Shown here in pieces: positions 52,658-64,000 of a stretch of 64,000 nt of DNA (within the stretch, counting starts at the first letter, position 1; every line of letters begins with the position of its first letter). The notes under the pieces were generated by a model. The model was not told the origin of the DNA. It did not search any database and saw only the letters and a list, made by a program, of their open reading frames with translations. Made by a program: the position numbers and the translations under genes. The stretch comes from Tillus elongatus (taxonomy: Eukaryota; Arthropoda; Insecta; Coleoptera; Cleridae): positions 131,308,809 to 131,372,808 of the forward strand of contig OZ023269.1 of assembly GCA_964006375.1 (NCBI GenBank), in the 5' to 3' direction.

Positions 52658-52961
52658 CTGGTCGCAGCAAGTGCGTTATGGTAGTGAATTTTCATGAATA
52701 TGTTTTTAATAGCAAATGTGTAGTAATGAAAGCAAGGATCAAATTTAGTTACCACTAGAAACTATATAGTAGAAACAATGTATAATATTTCATCAAAATA
52801 ACTTTATTGTTTGAAAATGTGCAAAAAGTTCCAGAAAATAGACTTAAAACGTTTCAGAACTGATTTCCTAGCCAACCAACCTTGGGTTAATAGCAAATTG
52901 AGGTATTGAAATTTGAGGCATTTAATGAATATCGCTACCATGACGCACTGGCTGCGTCCCG
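52658..52961. mobile_element. 304-bp MITE, second copy of the 17749 family
   Basis: Left 'ctggtcgcagcaagtgcgtt' and right '...catgacgcactggctgcg' + 'tccc' form TIRs. The interior matches the reverse complement of 17749-18033 (actatatagtagaaacaatg). Confidence 0.78.
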
Positions 52962-53159
52962 AGTTTTTGTTCTTACAAACATGCATTATATTTCGAAAGA
53001 AAATACAAAAATGCAATAATATAAGGGGGATTCGATTTAAAAAAACAATGTACAATATTTTATCAAAATAACTTATTTCAAAAATTTTCCGAAAATTAAC
53101 TTTAAATGTTTCTGAGAAAACACGTTTCCTAGCCGACGAACCTTAGGTTAATAGCATAT

Positions 53160-53880
53160 TCGCTACAAAAACTTACTTACTGCGTCTAGATTTTTTTTGC
53201 AAACATGCATCATATTTCGATGAAAAATACAAAAATGCATAAGGAATGTTCAAAAAAAATTGTAGGTATCACCAACGACTTATGGGTCACCTGTGATTGT
53301 CAAAATAATTTTATAAGACACAGCTCAAGCCAACTATTGGTAACGTATACAATTTTTTCTCCTATTTTGTGTAATAACAATTATATTAAGCTTTATCGTA
53401 GAAATCCGTCACCCTGTATATATGTAAACGGAAAGTAAACCCGGATATGGATTCTAGGGGGGTTAGTTTGCGCTCGTTTGAAAAAATCTTTTTAGAATTC
53501 AAAAGCCGCGGTCTCCTCATTAACGAATTTTTTCTACGAAAATTAACTAAAAATTATAGACCGTTAAACCATAAACTTAACTAACACCACTGCCAAAACA
53601 TCAGAGAAAGGGTCTATTTGAAATGAATTTTCTAGAAATATTTTAGTAAAATGAAGGGCAATGATGGTTGAAGCTTAAACTTAAGGGTTTGCAGAACACT
53701 ATTTACATAATCCGTATTTATTTCAGATTCATTGCCTAAATGTTGCCAATTTTGACGTTTCAAATCGCGACTTTGACGTTTTGAGGAAAACCCCAATTTT
53801 TTTTCCTTTAAACACCTATAACTTTTTTGTCTTTAAAGTTACAATTTTGAAACTTACAATTTTGGTAAATGGTTTACCCT
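53160..53880 (+). repeat. Long modular repeat copy, paired with 45126-45848
   Basis: It is collinear with the other copy over about 700 bp and includes an E module at 53437-53550. A 'caccctgtatatatgt' stretch at 53410 shares its core with the gypsy U3 repeats. It lacks the (TA)n at its end. Confidence 0.8.
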
Positions 53881-54074
53881 TTCTAATACAAACACGCGTA
53901 CCAAATTGTTTCAACTTTCTTTAATCAGGTTTAATTAATTAAAACTTTATTTACCTCTAACTTTTTTTGCCTTTTAACGTAGAGATCTGAATGTTGGTAC
54001 ATAGGATACTCTTTATCACAGAAACCAGCCTACCAAATGTGGATGCACTTACTTTGTTATTTCCGGATTTTTTT

Positions 54075-54960
<886 letters not shown>

Positions 54961-55074
54961 AGGTATTGTTATTTGTCGGAAAAAGTGGCAGATTTTACAA
55001 TTGCAGACCTAGCTGAAATCCATTTTTTATTGAATTTTCGTAGAAAAAGTTATTTCATACATAACATAAATAGT

Positions 55075-55480
55075 CCAGACGCAGCAAGTGTGTTATGGTA
55101 GTGAATTTTCACTAAATACTTAAAATTTGCCAATGTCCTACAAACTTCTGTTCTAGTACATATATAGTAAAGTCTCAATCAGGACAACATTGTACCATAT
55201 ATAATTAAAATAGATTTCTTATTAGTGAAGATACAGACATTTTTAAAAAACATTTCTTTACCTAGGTCCATTGGGCTTGCTAACGAACTCGGCCAAGCTA
55301 TCAATAAAAGAAAGACACGTACCAAGTTTCATCAAAATCTGTTAGTTACAGTTGGATACATACAAAAACTGAAACGTACCTTGATTTTGGGGCGCCAGTT
55401 GACGCTCATTTGAAGAAATGTTTGCAAAGTTTCACTATCGATACCTCTCTAATAACAATTTTTTTTTTGATAAAAATTTG
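55075..55480 (+). repeat. Modular repeat unit without microsatellite
   Basis: Terminus (cagacgcagcaagtgtgtta), D module (55245-55350) and E module (55383-55480) in order; the D-to-E joint 'ttggatacatacaaaaactg' has no (TA)n expansion. Confidence 0.8.
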
Positions 55481-56879
55481 CTAAAAATGAATATAAAGAA
55501 TTCATCAGTTTAACCTAATAAATTATTTTTTGATGTCTAAAATTAGTAAATAAACTTTTTTCCATCGGCTCTAGAACTTTAGTGTGAAAGAGTTGTTTAT
55601 ATTGGTGTTATTGGTAGTCATATTTGAGATGCTATCTTATGTGATTGACTTTGGAAACACACTGTAGGAAGTAGAGAATTTAAGTGACACAAATGCATTA
55701 TAGTTGATGATGAAGTTGCATACCACATGCATGCGTTTAGTGAAGGCCAATGGCCTACAGAGCATCGTGGAGGCCTCTGGAGGCCCACAGGCTCGTCATA
55801 ACTTGATCGTTGATGGGCATATTTGATGGGTGATAGCTTATAGTTGATCGTTGATGATTGTGTGTGTCGGATTAGCGTTAAATTCACTGCTAAATGTTTC
55901 GTCATAAAGTCAATATGAAATACAACCAGAGATTCGTATAACAAAATAATTTATTGGGGTTTTTGTAAGTCGTACAAGTCTTACAATACCTGTGGCTCGT
56001 CTCCGGCTCTTAAAATGCCTTAAAACTCTAAACTTCTGTTATAAGCTCGGTCTCGAAGCGCTTTGCTGTCAGAGATCATCATAAACTCGGTTCGTTTTCA
56101 AATTAAAAGTGAAATACAACGGTGAGTGTTGAAGAGAAGTGATAAAAATTGCACACAATTATGATTTTGTTGTAAAAACGGCCAGTCATAAAAAGCTCTT
56201 TAAGAATTACTAAATAAATCTTGGATATTTCTGAGTGAAATTGAGTTTTGAGATGAAATAGGAATAAAGATATCAATACTGACATGTGGGTACGTGGTAA
56301 ATCAATGAAAGTTCCATTGAAGTATCGCAGACGCTTCTTGGAAATCCGCCACCAGCGAAGACACACATGAACAGTATTATGAAATTAAAACAATAATTAC
56401 CGTGCTCTTGACGGCATTATATTTCTTAACCATTGCCTTTCTTTAGCTTTTTTGTATTAAATATTTTAATTTAGTTTTCAAGTACATTCTTCTCTTCAAT
56501 TAAGTTGCTTAATTTATAAAAGATGCATCTATCGCGGTTAACCTCATTTCTCTAGATCACACGAAAATAGTTTGAGATCTCTGCCCCATCTATCTATACT
56601 ATCATCGATGTTACTCCTCAAAAATTGCTACCTTCAATCGGCAATCTCGAACACCTTTAATGTCAAATTATCCACTTGTCAAACAGTTCGACAATCTAAA
56701 CTTTGAATTGATCTGAACATATTTCCGGAGACATAATTTCCATCTGTTCACAAAGCTGGTAAGCACGCTTCTGTAGCGCGAGAATCAAGTTCATATCTTC
56801 TACGCATAGGCTTGACTTTCGTGAATTATTCGGCTTAAAAAATACAAACTTACCAAAAAATATACATTTTTATACCAAT
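55481..56879. other. Non-coding, nothing recognised
   Basis: No element, exon or RNA gene was identified. The stretch at 55760-55870 has several short GATSGTTGATG-type repeats. Confidence 0.5.
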
Positions 56880-58150
56880 TTGAAAAACACAGTCTAATCC
56901 ACGACAGGCAGTATGGATTCCGTCAGCGCAGATCAACTGCCGATCTCCTTTCCTTTGTCACCCATTCTTGGAACAAGTCTATGGAACTACACGGTGAATC
57001 CCAAATTGTCGCTCTAGACATATCCAAAGCATTCGACCAGGTCTGGCACGCAGCGCTGCTTAATAAACTTGCGGCCTATGGCCTACCACCAAAACTCTAT
57101 ACCTGTACAGCTAATTTCCTCTCCAACCGGAGCATTTCTGTTGTCGTGGATGGCCATTCCCCTAAACTGTATCCAATTAATGCAGGAGTCCCTCAAGGTT
57201 CAGCTTTAGCCCCTACTTTGTTTCTTCTCCACATCAATGACCTCCTCTATAGCACATCCAACCCAGTTCACAGTTACGCGGATGACAGCACCCTCCACTC
57301 AAATATACAATATTCTAATCCTGTCTCTTTAGCCCAATTAGATGAGGATCGCAGACTCATGGAGGATTCTGTCTCTCTGGATCTTCAAAAAATATTAGAC
57401 TGGGGAAGTAGAAATCTTGTCTCGCTTTCTATCTCATAAGAGATACACCAGCCCTAGACTCATCACAATGAACAACCAAGTTATTCAAAGTAATGAGTCC
57501 TTTTCACTTGTTGGCATTTTTGTAAATAAAAATATCAATTGGCACTAACATGTCACATCAATTGCAGAAGCGACTTCTAAGAAATTAGGTTGTCTCTTCC
57601 GGGCTCGCAAATACTTTTCACCAGCTAATCTCTATACCTTATATACTTTACAAATAAGACCAAACCTCGAATACTGCTGCCACATCTGGGGTGCCGCTGC
57701 CGCTTATACACTCGCTATCCTGGACTCCATTCAGAAGAGAGCTATACGTCTCACCGGTGACCCTACCCTCACCCAAAGGATGCCATCCCTTGCCAACTGA
57801 CGTGCAGTTGGTGACCTCTTTCTCTTTTATAGATATCTGCTCAGAGGAGCTTTCTTCCATAGCTCCTCCACCTGCTGCCCCCAACAGATCTACCAGGGAA
57901 CAGAGCGAATGCACCCTTTTACTGTCCAGGTCACCACACATAGAACATCTTGTTATGCCCGCTCTTCTGTCCCGAGGACTTCCAAGTTGTGGAATTCCTT
58001 GCCGGTACATGTTTTTCCTTCTCCTCCGAACCTCCAAACCTTCAAGTCCAGAATTAACAAGTTGCCTCTTTCCTCCTTGTCGACACCCACGGTACGATAG
58101 TAATTAGGCTGTAAGCCCTCGTGGTGTGTTGTTGAAATATAAAAAAATTG
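56880..58150 (+). pseudogene. Element B6: 5'-truncated CR1/Daphne-like element
   Basis: It starts near 'gaaaaacacagtctaatcc' and reads YGFRQRRSTADLLSF, VALDISKAFDQVWHAALLNK, INAGVPQGSALAPTLFLLHI and HSYADDSTLH (YADD intact) in one frame from 56981 to 57439. A 26-bp deletion near 57422 relative to B5 then shifts the frame. The tail SSVPRTSKLWNSLPVHVFPS and the shared 3' UTR follow, ending A-rich near 58150. Confidence 0.88.
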
Positions 58151-58299
58151 ACGAAGCCCAAGACATTGATTGTAATGGATCAATTCAAACAATATTCTGA
58201 ACCAACAAATGGAAAAATCAAAAAAACGGATTGTGTGTATTTGCTGAGCTATTTATGTTTTGGATTGCTTTGAAATTTTCGTTCTTTGGCCACAGATTT

Positions 58300-58472
58300 T
58301 AGTGAATTTTCTTAGAATAAAGTTCTTCAAATGAGCGCGAACCCATGTCCGGAGTCAGTTTCAAAAATTTATATTTCTATGTTACAAGAAAAAAATGTTA
58401 TAAAAACATTTTAGTGCCAGATCATTTCTATGAAAATTCACTACCATAACACACTTGCTGCGTCCAAATTTT
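58300..58472 (-). repeat. Short modular repeat (E module and terminus)
   Basis: Reversed E module (caaatgagcgcgaaccc, ggagtcagtttcaa) followed after about 60 bp by the reversed terminus ending 'cacttgctgcgtcca'. There is no D module or microsatellite. Confidence 0.7.
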
Positions 58473-58596
58473 TTTCTTTTCTACTTTTGCAGCCGGAAAT
58501 TATTGAAGATAAAAAATTTCATATAGCTACTTATTATTTTGCCCACTATTCAACCTTCTGAGTACCACAAGGTTCTAACCTCGGTCCTCTTTTATA

Positions 58597-58607
58597 TCAA
58601 CGATTTA
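58597..58607. repeat. Left TSD of SINE S1
   Basis: TCAACGATTTA, matched at 10 of 11 positions by TCTACGATTTA at 58954-58964. Confidence 0.75.
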
Positions 58608-58953
58608 AAGCCTCGGTGTATCAGTGGTAAGAACGTGTGCCTCTGAACCGAAGGGTACCGGCTTCAATCCCAGGGTTCTCCTCTCAATTTTTCAGCACAT
58701 ACTCTGCCATTAACATCAACCAAGGTTGTGGCATTGTATTTGAGCAAGTTGAATGTCTGCACGTTCCGCCTTTCGAAGGGGGCGTAAAGCCGTCGGTCCC
58801 GTGTCCATGCGATGTTGAGCATGTTAAAGATCTCTACCCTCCTTACAGAAAGTCTGGGGTTCCGCAAAATTTCCAGGATAGTGAGCTGAAACTACTCCCT
58901 GGCGTCGGTGACTGGCCTTAGTCGCGGAAACAGACCGACGTTAAAAAAAAAAA
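58608..58953 (+). mobile_element. tRNA-derived SINE, family S, copy S1 (346 bp)
   Basis: The head 'gcctcggtgtatcagtggta' (A box) and 'ccggcttcaatcccagg' (B box) lie at tRNA spacing. The body includes 'aaagccgtcggtcccgtgtc' and 'aaagatctctaccctcctta', the end 'agaccgacgttaaaaaaaaa'. An 11-bp TSD with one mismatch flanks it. Confidence 0.87.
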
Positions 58954-58964
58954 TCTACGATTTA
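58954..58964. repeat. Right TSD of SINE S1
   Basis: TCTACGATTTA, see 58597-58607. Confidence 0.75.
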
Positions 58965-59030
58965 TGTGACTATCTTGATGCTGGTAAGTCGTTGTAGGCT
59001 GATGACGTCAAAATGTTTAATGTCAATTTT

Positions 59031-59898
59031 TAATCTAAAATTGACCTGTTTCGGGATTTTTAACGAATTTTTATTAACAAAAAGAATTATTATTAGTTTA
59101 GGATAAGATTATTTTTTTCCTTGCCATCTCTGCTGTACATCCTGTTGCTAAATGTCAGCCTATCATTGGGATTTCCTGTTGGGTATTGATTTCAATAAAT
59201 AGTAAACTCTGTACACTTATTGTCCTAGTTGGTTGCATTTCGGGATCAATTAAAAAAGTTCTGCTTTAATTTGTCATCCGATGTTTTTAAAATAAAATAA
59301 AACACCTGAAAATTGTAAAGGAAAATAACACCTTTCGTGTAGTTAAAAAATGATAATTTTAATCCAAACTACTTCAATAAATCTAAGAAGAGACCTCATT
59401 CTGGTATTAAAACTGGCGTTCTAAAGTTAGAAGTACAGGGGAATATATCATTTCTCGCGTGAAACAGCCTATTTGAAATTCCTTCCTGCAATTGCTGCAA
59501 TCCTGCAAACGCGCCACGTTATTACGTATTCAATTAAGAAGACACACATTTCACTGGGAAAGTGACAACTAGAATCCCGACAGTTTAAATCCGAGATTGA
59601 CTTGAAAACGTGTTAACATTTTTACATGACAAAAAAAGGTTGTCGAATTTAAAGAGGGGTATCTCGCATGTTATGACCGTGTTCAAGGAGACAGTTATTC
59701 ATCTGGCATAGGCTTTTCCCTCCCATACTACCGCGTAAAACTGGGAGACAGCGGATCATCTCACATCTGAATTGTTAATGTTCGAGAAAAACTGCAGGGG
59801 TGTATGAGGAATATTATTAACTGGATTCTGTTGAATTTTAAAATCTAGTTCTCTAAAACTGTGCGCTTTATTGGTGAATTTTCATTGAAATGATCTAC

Positions 59899-59981
<83 letters not shown>

Positions 59982-60431
59982 ATGTCACTGAACCATATAT
60001 AAAAAATTTTGAAAAGCATTAAAGAGCTAATCTCGTCCTAAGCGAATTCTTTCTATGTAAATTGTTCGATAAACAAATATTTGAAACGAAAGTTTAAGAA
60101 ACAACCAGAAGAATATGCTAACAAAATTGTTTACAAAAATTCACCAAAGATTTTCCCACGAAAATTTGCTGAAAAATAGTACCTCTACAAAAATTTGTTA
60201 AAATATTTTACGTAATAAATTCGATAAAATATTTTTCGCAACAATTTCCTTAACTCAAATAAACCTCAAATTTTTTTGGCAAGTTTTTACACAGAAAACG
60301 TATATCATTAGCTTAATTGACATTTTTTATAGTGTTGGTGTCAATGTTTTATTTGACATATTTTTGTTATTTTTTATTGCTTTTTCGATGTTTTTTTAAA
60401 AGAACGGTAGGAATTTCTGGTAAGTGACATG
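59031..60431. other. Non-coding with (TA)n
   Basis: (TA)n at 59901-59976, then weak E-like sequence to about 60065. No gene was recognised. Confidence 0.55.
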
Positions 60432-63483
<3,052 letters not shown>

Positions 63484-64000
63484 CTTTCTTTAAACGCTTA
63501 TACCTTTTTACATATGGATCTAAATCTGAAATATAAACTCAAATAACCATATTTTTATATTACATAATCGTGAAATATAATTACCAGTAAATTAAAGCTA
63601 TGTTACCTATAATATTCAATCAAATTCATCTTTGATATTAAGATCAACATTATTCACCATAAATAGGTATAAAATTTATAGCAGGTGTTTTTTATCATCA
63701 ATTCCACCAAATAAGTTGTTCACCAAGTTAACCGCGTGTAAGTAAACACCCACACAAGCCGATCAAACTGTGTAACAATAAATACTGAATGCCACCCTCA
63801 TAACCGTGTGCTTTATGGACCGATTACTTGTGGTTGAGGCGTTTTCTGGCGAATTTTCGTAATAAGACTTTGGTATATTCCATTTTCAGTTCAAATTTAA
63901 GTACCTGTATTCTTTTCAAAATGCCACGGAGTAATAAATAAGGCCAGCTATCATCCAGACCAGAACATACCACTTATTAGGTTTTTTTGTGAAATTTCTT
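63484..64000. other. Non-coding, nothing recognised
   Basis: No element, exon or RNA gene was identified up to the window edge. Confidence 0.5.

Larger units (their letters stand above)
58545..59030 (+). pseudogene. Jockey-like RT scrap C3, split by SINE S1
   Basis: Left of the SINE: VPQGSNLGPLL, then YINDL. Right of it: YDLCDYLDAGKSL, then an ADDVKMF core (one base or stop off). Together these are the GVPQG to FADD segment of a C-like RT. Confidence 0.7.

Noticed and set aside
58637..58921. 95-codon plus-strand ORF
   Set aside because: It lies entirely inside SINE S1 and is not conserved as a frame in S2 or S3.

Overview
The window looks like an intron-sized or intergenic piece of an AT-rich arthropod (probably insect) nuclear genome. 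The reasons are the non-LTR families present (LOA/R1-like, Jockey-like, CR1/Daphne-like, RTE-like), a Ty3/gypsy element whose LTR carries an arthropod-type TCAGT initiator, tRNA-derived SINEs, mariner relics, long (TA)n tracts and splice-flanked short open segments. There is no bacterial signature. I cannot name the species.

Layout. 1-4066: 3' part of a LOA/R1-like non-LTR element (A1), nearly intact, with one premature stop in ORF2. 5442-5558: a splice-bounded 117-bp open segment on the minus strand, the best host-gene candidate. 6283-10881: a Jockey-like element (C1) broken by two nested insertions (B1; A2 with a 13-bp TSD). 11883-14165: three degenerate reverse transcriptase pieces side by side. 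14830-15530: a foldback element built of four alternating inverted segments. 15746-16764: a hAT-like non-autonomous element. 17279-24625: repeats, a B copy, a Tc1 relic, RTE pieces and a SINE. 25210-28684: a second Jockey-like copy (C2) carrying A4 with a 12-bp TSD. 29869-30850: a mariner-superfamily transposase relic followed by a SINE with a perfect 13-bp TSD. 33829-36753: B copies and an RNase H relic. 37815-45125: an RTE-like element split cleanly by a Ty3/gypsy element (38818-44636) with a CTAT TSD. 48191-51288: an almost full-length but frame-broken B element. 56880-58150: another B copy. 58545-59030: a Jockey-like scrap split by a SINE. 60432-63483: a composite repeat with a nearly perfect 511-bp duplication.

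Two things stand out. First, the gypsy element retains a textbook -1 frameshift cassette at the gag/pol junction: GGGAAAC, a 6-nt spacer, a 7-bp stem and a possible pseudoknot. Its 3' LTR has a heat-shock-element array, TATA box and initiator, while the 5' LTR has lost exactly that half. Second, a modular repeat family that I do not recognise recurs throughout. It has a conserved terminus (CTGGACGCAGCAAGTGCGTT), a middle D module, a hypervariable (TA)n or related microsatellite at a fixed place, and an E module ending in a hairpin that shows compensatory change. It accounts for most of the (TA)n tracts and much of the non-coding DNA.

No complete host gene, rRNA, CRISPR array or bacterial operon is visible. 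All long ORFs belong to transposable elements, and most of the remaining short ORFs are shadows or microsatellite translations.
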